NCBI RefSeq assembly: GCF_001005215.1
Contig: NZ_LBNQ01000012.1
Location: 88,458 to 152,457 of the forward strand
Length of the DNA: 64,000 nt
From: Lampropedia cohaerens
GTDB lineage: Bacteria > Pseudomonadota > Gammaproteobacteria > Burkholderiales > Burkholderiaceae_C
Direction of reading: 5' to 3'
Part shown: positions 8,435 to 17,121 of the stretch, in pieces
Layout of the letters: every line of letters starts with the position of its first letter
Position numbering within the stretch: the stretch's first letter is position 1
Translations under genes and position numbers: made by a program
Notes under the pieces: model-generated
Seen by the model: only the letters and a program-made list of their open reading frames with translations
Databases searched by the model: none
What the model was told of the DNA's origin: nothing

Positions 8435-8658
8435 TCAGTCATCGAAGCGGTAGTCGGGATTCTGACGCTGCCATTCTTCCAGCTGCTTTTCGGCTTCCTC
8501 CCCCGGGCCAGCCCTTCCTTTTTCTGCAGCGCGCCAAGGAATTGCTCCTTCTTGCCGGCAATCACATCGAGGTCGTCGTCGGTGAGCTTGCCCCACTTCT
8601 CCTGAATCTTGCCCTTGAACTGACGCCAAGTGCCTTCGATTTGGTCCTTGTTGGTCAT
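8435..8658 (-). pseudogene. CsbD/YjbJ-family stress protein gene with a frameshift
   Basis: The first ~50 codons encode a typical CsbD-like start (MTNKDQIEGTWRQFKGKIQE, then WGKLTDDDLDVIAGKKEQ). The family C-terminus, EEAEKQLEEWQRQNP, is found in another reading frame and ends at 8435. The switch lies near a run of five G (complement of 8500-8504). Without a shift the frame runs on to 8410 with an unrelated tail of about 28 residues. One G fewer than six, or two more than three, would explain the break. A sequencing error, a real mutation or slippage are all possible. CsbD proteins are small, stress-induced and of unclear biochemical role. A good terminator lies downstream and a 29-bp direct repeat lies upstream. 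Confidence 0.75.
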
Positions 8659-8749
8659 GCTTGTTGCTCCTTGCGCGAGTGATAGAGGGTTATTGGCCGC
8701 AACGGCTCAAGAGCACAGACACTGCGCCCAAGCCGTCCCGATCAATAGT

Positions 8750-8840
8750 CCCGACTCTAGGCAAGACAGAGGAGCGACGCCTACGTTGCCCGAAAAATTG
8801 ATAACAGCTACCCCGACTCTAGGCAAGACAGAGGAGCGAC
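8750..8840. repeat. Perfect 29-bp direct repeat pair upstream of csbD
   Basis: A 29-bp sequence beginning CCCGACTCTAGGCAAGAC occurs at 8750-8778 and again, identically, at 8812-8840, giving a 62-bp period with a 33-bp spacer. Weaker similarity (CGTTG and GCCCGA) continues after both copies. The pair lies between csbD and serB, both on the minus strand, so it sits in the probable csbD promoter region. No third copy was seen in the window. The function is unknown. Confidence 0.75.
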
Positions 8841-8894
8841 CGTTGTAGCCCGAGGTGGGCAGCCCCTGTCGGACACCACCCATCGCGCAAGAAA

Positions 8895-9614
8895 TCAGGA
8901 AGCAGGTCTCGTCACTTCCAGCAGGCGATCCAGCCCGCCCTGATTGATCGCCACCTTGGCCACCGAGCGCACGCGCGGCTTGGCGTGGAAGGCAACCGAC
9001 AGGCCAACGGCCTGCATCAGAGGAATGTCGTTGGCGCCATCGCCCACCGCAATGACCTGCGTGGGCGAAATGCCCATCAGCGATGCGAGGTCCAACACCG
9101 CCTTGCGCTTTTCCTCCCCGTCGCAGATGTCGCCCCAGGATTGGTCCAGCAGTCGCCCCGTCAGCGCGCCGTCCTGGACTTCCAGCAGATTGGCACGCGA
9201 AAAATCCAGCCCAAGCCGAGCCTTGATCCGGTCGGTGAAGAAGGTAAAGCCGCCGGAGACCAGAATGGTCTTCAACCCCGCCTGCTTGCAGGCAGCAACC
9301 AGCCTTTCGGCACCCTCGGTCAGCCGCACACGGTCGTTGTAGACCGCTTCCAACTGCTCCAACCGCACCCCTTTGAGCAGGGCCACGCGCTGGCGCAGGC
9401 TTTCCTTGTAGTCCGTAATGACGCCCTGCATGGCCGCTTCGGTGATCGCCGCCACCTCGGCTTTCTTACCTACCACGTCGGCAATCTCGTCCACGCACTC
9501 GGAGGTCACCAGCGTCGAATCCATGTCAAAGGCGATCAGCCGGAAATCACCCAAAGAAAGCGGTGGATCAATGCCCTGCACTTCCAGGCCCGGGGCCCAT
9601 TCCTGTTTGCTCAT
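8895..9614 (-). CDS. serB: Phosphoserine phosphatase SerB
   Basis: This 239-residue HAD-superfamily enzyme dephosphorylates O-phosphoserine, the last step of serine synthesis. Motif I is FDMDST (nucleophile D30, acid/base D32), motif II is SGGF at 120-123, the conserved lysine is near K171 and motif III is GDGAND at 191-196. It lacks the extra N-terminal ACT domain of some SerB proteins. The start at 9614 is chosen because it matches the compact family form; the frame is open to 9779 but that would overlap pntB. It follows pntB by 115 bp on the same strand. Confidence 0.93.
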   Translation of the reverse strand: MSKQEWAPGLEVQGIDPPLSLGDFRLIAFDMDSTLVTSECVDEIADVVGKKAEVAAITEAAMQGVITDYKESLRQRVALLKGVRLEQLEAVYNDRVRLTEGAERLVAACKQAGLKTILVSGGFTFFTDRIKARLGLDFSRANLLEVQDGALTGRLLDQSWGDICDGEEKRKAVLDLASLMGISPTQVIAVGDGANDIPLMQAVGLSVAFHAKPRVRSVAKVAINQGGLDRLLEVTRPAS

Positions 9615-9729
9615 GTGTATTTGCTTGACTGACAAAGGTAACACGCGCACCAACGCAGGCGCTGCGCCGCTTGCATTGGCACGTGCTGCGTAGACGGTAC
9701 GCATTATGCGGCAGCGCCCCGCCGTGGCG

Positions 9730-11147
<1,418 letters not shown>

Positions 11148-11151
<4 letters not shown>

Positions 11152-11477
11152 GCCGACTTCTCCTCACCCGCTTTGGTGGGCGCCTTGCGCTCTTTCTTCT
11201 TGAACATCTCCAGCATCCGGCGCGTGACCAGAAAGCCGCCAAAGACGTTGACGGCCGCCAGCGCCACGGCCAGCACGCCCATGGTCTTGCCAAGCGGCGT
11301 CTCCGTCAGCGCCGCTGCCAGCATGGCGCCGACGATGACGATGGCGGAAATGGCATTGGTCACCGCCATCAGCGGCGTATGCAGCGCAGGCGTGACGTTC
11401 CAGACCACGTGGTAGCCCACATAGATGGCCAGCACGAAGATGATCAGATTGGTGACGATGTGCGATACGGCATCCAT
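11148..11477 (-). CDS. pntAB: NAD(P) transhydrogenase subunit alpha, membrane part (PntAB)
   Basis: The 109-residue protein has three or four hydrophobic helices (from IVTNLIIFVLAIYVGYHVVW onward) and a charged C-terminal tail (KKKERKAPTKAG). It supplies the membrane helices that in Escherichia coli are fused to the end of PntA; the split into alpha-1 and alpha-2 genes is common in alpha- and betaproteobacteria. It overlaps pntB by 4 nt and follows panD by 42 bp. Confidence 0.92.
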
Positions 11478-11519
11478 ATCTCTTTCCTTGAGTGATTGAC
11501 GGGGTGAACGAAGCGCAGC

Positions 11520-11888
11520 TCAGCCGTGGGCCGGCTTGATGGCCTCGATACGGTTGCCCTCGCCCAGCAGCACGATTCGCGGCTGATGGTGGGCAATGGC
11601 CTCCTCGGGCATCGGCGCGTAGGTGCAAATGATCAGCAGGTCACCCACATGCGCGCGCCGGGCCGCCGCGCCGTTGAGCGAGATCGTGCCCGAGCCCCGC
11701 GGGGCCTTGATGATGTAGGTGGAAAAGCGCTCGCCGTTATTGACGTTGTAGAGCTCGATCTTCTCGAACTCCCGCATGTCGGCGGCATCCAGCAGGTCTT
11801 CGTCGATGCCGCAGGAGCCTTCGTAATGCAGATCCGCCTCGGTGACGGTGGCGCGGTGCAGCTTCGCGCGCAGCATGACGCGGCTCAT
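11520..11888 (-). CDS. panD: Aspartate 1-decarboxylase PanD
   Basis: The 122-residue proenzyme makes beta-alanine from L-aspartate for pantothenate and CoA synthesis. It self-cleaves between G24 and S25 in YEGSCGID to create the catalytic pyruvoyl group, and the motif is intact. Length matches the family. The ATG overlaps the pntAA stop (ATGA) and pntAB follows 42 bp later, so panD sits inside the transhydrogenase operon and is probably translationally coupled to pntAA. No other pantothenate gene is in the window. Confidence 0.95.
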   Translation of the reverse strand: MSRVMLRAKLHRATVTEADLHYEGSCGIDEDLLDAADMREFEKIELYNVNNGERFSTYIIKAPRGSGTISLNGAAARRAHVGDLLIICTYAPMPEEAIAHHQPRIVLLGEGNRIEAIKPAHG

Positions 11889-13015
11889 GCCCTGACCACC
11901 TTGCCGTCGCGCGTCATCAGGCAGGCGGCGACGATGTCATCCGCCAGATCGATCTTCAGCCCCTCATCCTTGGACAGGATCAGCTTCAGGAAGTCCAGCA
12001 CGTTGCGCGCATACAGCTGCGAGGCATCGGCCGGCACCAGCGCCGGCAGGTTGGTCTCGCCAATCAGGGTCACGCCGTGCTTGACGACGGTCTTGCCGGC
12101 CTGCGTCAACGGGCAGTTGCCGCCCACGCCATCGGCACCGCGGCCGGCGGCAATGTCGACGATGACCGAACCCGGCTTCATGGCCTGAACCATCGCCTCG
12201 GTCACCAGCGTCGGTGCGGCGCGTCCTGGAATGAGCGCGGTGGTGATGACGACATCGGCGGCGGCCACGCGCTTGGCCACTTCGACCTGCTGGCGCTCCA
12301 ACCAGCTGGGCGGCATGGGGCGGGCATAGCCCCCCACGCCCTCGGCCGCTTCCCGCTCCTCGGCAGTCTCGTAGGGCACATCGATGAACTTGGCGCCCAA
12401 CGACTCGACCTGCTCCTTCACACTCGGGCGCACGTCGCTGGCCTCGATGGTGGCGCCCAGGCGCTTGGCAGTCGCAATCGCCTGCAGCCCGGCCACGCCG
12501 ACACCCAGCACCACCACCTTGGCCGCCTTCACGGTACCGGCCGCCGTCATCAGCATCGGGAAAAAGCGCGGATAGGCGTTGGCAGCCATGATCACTGCCT
12601 TGTAGCCGGCGATGTTGGCCTGCGAGGACAGCACATCCAGGCTTTGCGCCCGGGTGGTGCGCGGCGCAGCCTCAAGCGCGAATGCCGTCAGTCCGGCGCT
12701 GGCCAGCCGCTGCAGCCCTTCGGCATCGAAGGGATCAAGCATGCCCACCAGCACCGCGCCAGGCGTATAGTCAGCCAGTTCGTCGTGCTGCGGCGCACGC
12801 ACCTTAAGCACCAGTTCCGCCGCCGCGGCCGTGCGTGCGTCGACGATTTCAGCGCCGGCTGCACGATAGGCGTCATCCGTCTGGGCCGAAGCCTGACCCG
12901 CACCGCTTTGCACCTGGACGGCATGGCCCTGGGCCACCAGCTTTCTGACCGTTTCCGCCGTGGCCGCAACCCTGGTCTCACCTGCCGCCGTCTCCGACGG
13001 GACGCCAATGCGCAT
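11885..13015 (-). CDS. pntAA: NAD(P) transhydrogenase subunit alpha, NAD(H)-binding part (PntAA)
   Basis: The 376-residue soluble domain I binds NAD(H) and resembles alanine dehydrogenase. Visible signs are the start [20 protein letters not shown], the Rossmann motif [20 protein letters not shown] and the C-terminal [20 protein letters not shown]. The start at 13015 is preceded by AGGGGGA. A frame extension to 14161 is antisense to the neighbouring genes and is not coding. It heads pntAA-panD-pntAB-pntB and is divergent from a reductase gene with 147 bp between them. Confidence 0.95.
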   Translation of the reverse strand: MRIGVPSETAAGETRVAATAETVRKLVAQGHAVQVQSGAGQASAQTDDAYRAAGAEIVDARTAAAAELVLKVRAPQHDELADYTPGAVLVGMLDPFDAEGLQRLASAGLTAFALEAAPRTTRAQSLDVLSSQANIAGYKAVIMAANAYPRFFPMLMTAAGTVKAAKVVVLGVGVAGLQAIATAKRLGATIEASDVRPSVKEQVESLGAKFIDVPYETAEEREAAEGVGGYARPMPPSWLERQQVEVAKRVAAADVVITTALIPGRAAPTLVTEAMVQAMKPGSVIVDIAAGRGADGVGGNCPLTQAGKTVVKHGVTLIGETNLPALVPADASQLYARNVLDFLKLILSKDEGLKIDLADDIVAACLMTRDGKVVRA

Positions 13016-13162
13016 GTCTGTCCCCCTGCCTAGTTGAAAAGAGCGTGGCAATATAGCGCATCGGTATGCTGACGCGACCTGGTTTGCACACTTGACCATA
13101 TCTTCCGTAGGACACCGCCTGCTCGCCTCGCCCATTCGCACATGGCACAGGCATACATACGC

Positions 13163-14062
13163 ATGACGCAAGAACATTCCTCCAAACCCGCCATCGCCTT
13201 TCTCGGCACGGGCCTGATGGGCCTGCCCATGGCCACACGCCTGCTGGACGCAGGCTTTCCACTGCACGTCTGGAACCGCACCGCCGCCAAGGCCGCCCCA
13301 CTGGCGCAGCTGGGCGCGCACCTGCATGCCAGTGCTGCCGAGGCTGCGCACCATGCTGCCATCACCATCTCCATGCTGGAAAACGGCGATGTCGTACGCA
13401 AGGTTCTGGAGGACCAGGGTGTTGCCGCCGCAATGCCCGCCGACAGCCTGTTCATCGACATGGCATCCATCCAACCCGAGCAAGCCCGTGCGCATGCACA
13501 GCTGCTGCAGGCGCGCGGCATCCGCACGCTGGACGCCCCCGTCTCCGGTGGCACCGTGGGCGCGGAAGCCGGCACCCTGGCCATCATGGTGGGCGGTGAC
13601 GCCGCGGACTTTGCGGCCGCTTCCGCCATCTTCGCAGCGCTGGGTCGCGCCACCCATGTCGGCGGCCATGGCACCGGGCAGCTGACCAAGCTGATCAACC
13701 AGATGATTGTGGGCGTGACCATCGGCGCCGTGGCCGAGGGGCTGCTGCTGGCCAGGAAGGGCGGCGCCGACCCGGCCAAGGTGCGCGAGGCCATCAGTGG
13801 CGGCTTTGCCGACAGTCGCATCCTGCTGCTGCATGGCGAGCGCATGGTGGCGCAGGACTTCGCGCCGCGCGCACGCATGACGGTGCAGCTCAAGGACCTG
13901 CGCAATGCACTGGCCACCAGTGCGCAGCTGGACTTCGAGCCCCCCATCACCCGGTTGCTGCACGCATTGTTTGAGGATGCGTGCCGCGAAGGTTTTGCCG
14001 ACCTCGACCACAGCGCACTGTATCTGGCACTGGCACAACGCAATGGCATGAAACAGCCATGA
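13163..14062 (+). CDS. NAD(P)-dependent beta-hydroxyacid dehydrogenase (3-hydroxyisobutyrate dehydrogenase-like)
   Basis: The ~299-residue protein has an N-terminal Rossmann motif FLGTGLMGLPMA, the substrate motif DAPVSGGTVGAEAGTLAIMVGG and the catalytic lysine in GTGQLTKLINQM. This family reduces or oxidises short beta-hydroxyacids or semialdehydes (3-hydroxyisobutyrate, tartronate semialdehyde, glyoxylate, succinate semialdehyde). It is less like the genuine MmsB at 62386-63282 and has no catabolic neighbours, so the substrate is open. ATG 13163 is preferred; ATG 13142 in the same frame is also possible and neither has a strong ribosome binding site. The stop overlaps the start of the next gene (ATGA). 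Confidence 0.83.
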   Translation: MTQEHSSKPAIAFLGTGLMGLPMATRLLDAGFPLHVWNRTAAKAAPLAQLGAHLHASAAEAAHHAAITISMLENGDVVRKVLEDQGVAAAMPADSLFIDMASIQPEQARAHAQLLQARGIRTLDAPVSGGTVGAEAGTLAIMVGGDAADFAAASAIFAALGRATHVGGHGTGQLTKLINQMIVGVTIGAVAEGLLLARKGGADPAKVREAISGGFADSRILLLHGERMVAQDFAPRARMTVQLKDLRNALATSAQLDFEPPITRLLHALFEDACREGFADLDHSALYLALAQRNGMKQP

Positions 14063-14580
14063 GCGTGGCATGGCGACACGGGGCATGCTGCGCAATGCTT
14101 GCCTTGCTGGCCCTGACGGCCGGCTGTACCTCCGCCGCACCACGCGGACAGTCCCACACACAGGTGTGCACAGTCACCCGTGTCTCTGACGGCGACTCGC
14201 TGCGGGCACTCTGCCCGGGGCTCGGTGGCGTCACCCGCATCCGCCTGCGTGGCATTGATGCGCCGGAACTGCGCCAGCGTTATGGCCAGCAGGCACGCCA
14301 GGCGGTGCTTGCGCTGTGCCAAAAGCAGGCCATCCGCATCCCCGCCAGGCCAGCACGGGACCGCTACCAGCGCGTGCTTGCCGATGTGCACTGTGGCGGC
14401 GTGGACGTCAGCCTGCGGCTGGTGCAAAGCGGACTGGCCTGGGTGTACCGGCCAACCGCCGCGGAGTATCCCCGGCTGGTCCAGGCCGAACGGCGGGCGC
14501 AGCGCGCTCGCCTGGGTCTTTGGGGCGACGCACATCCGGTCGCGCCCTGGACGTGGCGCAGGCAGCACGCTAACCGGTAG
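14059..14580 (+). CDS. Thermonuclease-family (SNase-like) lipoprotein
   Basis: The 173-residue protein has a lipoprotein signal ending in LTAGC (C23), which predicts attachment to the outer face of a membrane. A staphylococcal-nuclease fold follows: VSDGDSLRA, RLRGIDAPELRQRYG (D67 and E70 correspond to catalytic acids) and DRYQRVLADV. Such enzymes cut DNA or RNA in the envelope or outside the cell. The start overlaps the stop of the preceding dehydrogenase gene by 4 nt, implying coupled translation although the two functions have no obvious link. Confidence 0.82.
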   Translation: MSVAWRHGACCAMLALLALTAGCTSAAPRGQSHTQVCTVTRVSDGDSLRALCPGLGGVTRIRLRGIDAPELRQRYGQQARQAVLALCQKQAIRIPARPARDRYQRVLADVHCGGVDVSLRLVQSGLAWVYRPTAAEYPRLVQAERRAQRARLGLWGDAHPVAPWTWRRQHANR

Positions 14581-14640
14581 CTGTCATCGTCATGACCCGT
14601 TGGTTCATGCACAATCGGCGCAGTTTTTCCATCCTGCAGC

Positions 14641-15858
14641 ATGCCCGCCTATTCCTTCGATGCCATTGACGCTCTCGGCCAGCCCCGCAAGGGCACCATC
14701 GACGCCGACTCCGCCCGCGCTGCCCGCACCCAGTTGCGTGCGCAGGGCCTGGTGCCCCTGGCCGTCGATCCCGTTCAGGGCGGCAAGGATGCCGCGGCAG
14801 GTTCAGGCAGCTTCCAGCGCCGCGCCTTCAATGCCACCACACTGACGATCTGGACGCGCCAGCTCGCCGGACTGGTGACCTCGGGGCTCACCCTTGAGCG
14901 CGCCCTGGCCATGCTGGCGGAGGAAGCCGAGGACGTACGCCAGCAGCATCTGGTGGCCAGCCTGCGCGCCGAAATCAATGGCGGCAGCACCTTTGCGCGC
15001 GCGCTGTCCGCGTGGCCGCGCGAGTTTTCCGAGGTATATGTGGCCGTGGTCGGCGCCGGCGAGCAAAGTGGCGAGCTGGGCAATGTGCTGGAGCGCCTAG
15101 CCGATGAGCTGGAGAACCAGCAGGCCCTGCGCGCGCAAATCGTCGGCGCGGCGCTCTATCCGGCCATCGTCACGGTCGTGGGCATTGCCATCGTGGGCTT
15201 TCTACTCAGTTATGTCGTTCCGCAAGTGGCCAGTGTGTTCGCCGGCGACAACCGCAGCCTGCCGCTACTGACGGAAGTCCTGCTCGCCATCAGCGATGCG
15301 CTGCGCGCGCATGGCCTGTGGCTGCTGCTGACCGTGGCATTCGCGTGCGTGCTGGTGCGCTGGGCACTGCGCCGCCCGGCCCAGCGCGAGAAGTTCGACG
15401 CGCTGTGGCTCAGGCTGCCGGTCATCGGCAAGCTCACCGCCCAGTTCAACGCGGCGCGCTTTGCCTCCACGCTGGCGATGCTGAGTGCCGCTGGTGTGCC
15501 CATCCTCAAGGGGCTGCAGGCAGCGGCAGAGACGGTCGGCAACCGCTCGATGCGCCGTGATGCGATGGACGCGCTCGTGCTGGTGCGCGAGGGCGCGCCG
15601 CTAGGTGCAGCGCTGGCACAAAAAAAACGCTTTCCCGCCCTGCTGGCCATGTTTGCACGCCTTGGCGAGCAGACGGGCGAGCTTCCACTGATGCTCGAAC
15701 GCGCCGCCAAACAGCTGCAGAATGAGGTGCAGCGGCGCGCCGTGCGTCTGGCCACCATGCTGGAGCCGCTGCTCATCGTCGCCATGGGCGTGGCTGTCTT
15801 GATCATCGTGCTCGCGGTGCTCATGCCCATCATCGAAATGAACACCTGGGTGCAATAG
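14641..15858 (+). CDS. gspF: Type II secretion system inner-membrane protein GspF
   Basis: This 405-residue protein has the GspF/PilC layout: two T2SSF domains (about residues 70-195 and 270-395), each followed by hydrophobic segments (around 165-190, 220-240 and 375-400). It anchors the assembly ATPase GspE to the inner-membrane platform. The length and the N-terminal PAYSFDAIDALGQPRKGTIDADS favour GspF over PilC. No other secretion gene is in the window, so the gene stands alone between a nuclease gene and pgeF. Its partners must be elsewhere in the genome if the system is functional. Confidence 0.88.
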   Translation: MPAYSFDAIDALGQPRKGTIDADSARAARTQLRAQGLVPLAVDPVQGGKDAAAGSGSFQRRAFNATTLTIWTRQLAGLVTSGLTLERALAMLAEEAEDVRQQHLVASLRAEINGGSTFARALSAWPREFSEVYVAVVGAGEQSGELGNVLERLADELENQQALRAQIVGAALYPAIVTVVGIAIVGFLLSYVVPQVASVFAGDNRSLPLLTEVLLAISDALRAHGLWLLLTVAFACVLVRWALRRPAQREKFDALWLRLPVIGKLTAQFNAARFASTLAMLSAAGVPILKGLQAAAETVGNRSMRRDAMDALVLVREGAPLGAALAQKKRFPALLAMFARLGEQTGELPLMLERAAKQLQNEVQRRAVRLATMLEPLLIVAMGVAVLIIVLAVLMPIIEMNTWVQ

Positions 15859-15875
15859 CCATAGCCGCGCGCGCC

Positions 15876-16778
15876 ATGTCAGATCCTTCTCTGCAACCGA
15901 TTGCCAATGCGCAGGTCATTGTCCCCGATTGGCCGGCGCCGGCGCACGTGCAGGCCCTGTTCACGACCCGCACGGGCGGCTGCAGCGCAGCGCCCTGGGA
16001 TAGCTGGAACCTCGGCAGCCATGTTGGCGATGACAGGCAAGCCGTCATGGCCAATCGCGCGCGCCTGCACATGGCGGTCCAGGCCCTTGGCGGTGGCGCC
16101 CATCCTGTCCGCCTGACCTTTCTGACGCAGGTGCATGGCAACCATGTCGTGCATCTTCCGCTGGCGCCCTTGGATCTGCCCCATGGCCCGAGCACCGATG
16201 GCCCGCCGGCCGACGCCGCGATCACGACAAGCGCAGGCACCGCATGCACGATTCTCGTGGCCGACTGCCTGCCCGTACTGTTCACGCATCGCCACTACCC
16301 CATTGTGGCCGCGGCCCACGCCGGCTGGCGCGGCCTGGCCGGCACGCAGGGTCACGGCATTCTTGAAGCGACACTCCAGCAGCTGGCCCTGCTCGCGCGC
16401 CTGCTGGCCGGCGCGCCGCACATGCCACTGAGCGCGGTAGCGCGCGATGTGCTCGTCTGGCTGGGGCCGTGCATCGGTCCCGCTGCGTTTGAAGTGGGCG
16501 ATGACGTACGTGAGGCCTTCGTGCGCCCGCATCCCGCCGACGCCGCCGTGGCAGCGTGCTTTTCTCCAGCCGGGCCGGGCAAGTGGCACGCCAGCCTGCC
16601 CGCGCTGGCGCGCCTGCGCCTACATGCAGCAGGCGTGCCACACCAGGCCATGCATGGCAATGACGGCCAGCCCGCGTGGTGCACCCATGCGCAGGCGCAG
16701 CACTTCTTCTCCCACCGCCGGGATGCGGCGGCGCTTGGCGCAACCGGGCGCATGGCCGCATGCATCTGGCTGACATAG
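15876..16778 (+). CDS. pgeF: Purine nucleoside phosphorylase / laccase-domain protein PgeF (YfiH)
   Basis: The 300-residue cytoplasmic protein belongs to the YfiH/YlmD multi-copper-like family, members of which act on purine nucleosides and edit peptidoglycan precursors (PgeF). The zinc/copper-site motifs are TQVHGN, VADCLPVLF, AAHAGWRGL and WLGPCIGPAAFEVG. It begins 17 bp after gspF. In Burkholderiales this gene is commonly next to phaC, as here. Confidence 0.88.
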   Translation: MSDPSLQPIANAQVIVPDWPAPAHVQALFTTRTGGCSAAPWDSWNLGSHVGDDRQAVMANRARLHMAVQALGGGAHPVRLTFLTQVHGNHVVHLPLAPLDLPHGPSTDGPPADAAITTSAGTACTILVADCLPVLFTHRHYPIVAAAHAGWRGLAGTQGHGILEATLQQLALLARLLAGAPHMPLSAVARDVLVWLGPCIGPAAFEVGDDVREAFVRPHPADAAVAACFSPAGPGKWHASLPALARLRLHAAGVPHQAMHGNDGQPAWCTHAQAQHFFSHRRDAAALGATGRMAACIWLT

Positions 16779-16808
16779 GCCAGACGCCATGACCCCCTTC
16801 GCAGGGTC

Positions 16809-16837
16809 TGAGAGCCTGTTTGCGATGTTCTTATGCG
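16809..16837 (+). repeat. Dispersed repeat, copy C (upstream of phaC)
   Basis: TGAGAGCCTGTTTGCGATG and the ten following bases match copy A at 22 of 29 positions. Unlike copies A and B it lies 30 bp past the stop codon of the upstream gene (pgeF). It still begins with TGA. Confidence 0.4.
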
Positions 16838-16994
16838 CCGCAGGTGCGGATAAACCCTGTGCTACCAAAGTGGAGCGGGTTTGCCCAGTTGAAGCCGCCC
16901 CGATGGACCATCTATGATGGTTGCGTAAATCGAGAAAAATGGCGCCGTAGCCAGCACTGACGTCAAGCCTGGCGCTTGAATCCTGCGCACTGGT

Positions 16995-17010
16995 GTCAGG
17001 CATGCCTGAC
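16995..17010. promoter_or_regulatory. 16-bp perfect palindrome upstream of phaC
   Basis: GTCAGGCATGCCTGAC is fully self-complementary and lies 111 bp before the phaC start. Its length and symmetry suit a dimeric DNA-binding protein; PhaR or another PHA regulator is a candidate, but no known site is recognised. Confidence 0.45.
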
Positions 17011-17121
17011 GTACATGCGTGCCGCTGGCATACTGCTTAGGACCCATGCGGCGGCAAACAGAACAGGCAAGGCCTTGCGCCCCGGCGGCGACCCCGAGGA
17101 TTGGATGAGGAGACATTGGCC

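Larger units (their letters stand above)
16779..17121. other. Intergenic region pgeF / phaC
   Basis: This 343-bp non-coding stretch contains a dispersed repeat copy (16809-16837), overlapping inverted repeats around ACCATC-TAT-GATGGT (16907-16921), a 16-bp perfect palindrome (16995-17010) and the phaC ribosome binding site GAGGAG near 17107. No convincing promoter hexamers and no RNA gene were recognised. Confidence 0.5.

Noticed and set aside
8750..8840. CRISPR array
   Set aside because: The 29-bp repeat and 33-bp spacer fit CRISPR geometry, but only two repeats exist, weak similarity continues outside the repeats and there are no cas genes.
13016..14161. Long N-terminal extension of PntAA
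   Set aside because: The open frame lies antisense to the reductase and nuclease genes; ATG 13015 has a ribosome binding site and begins the canonical protein.
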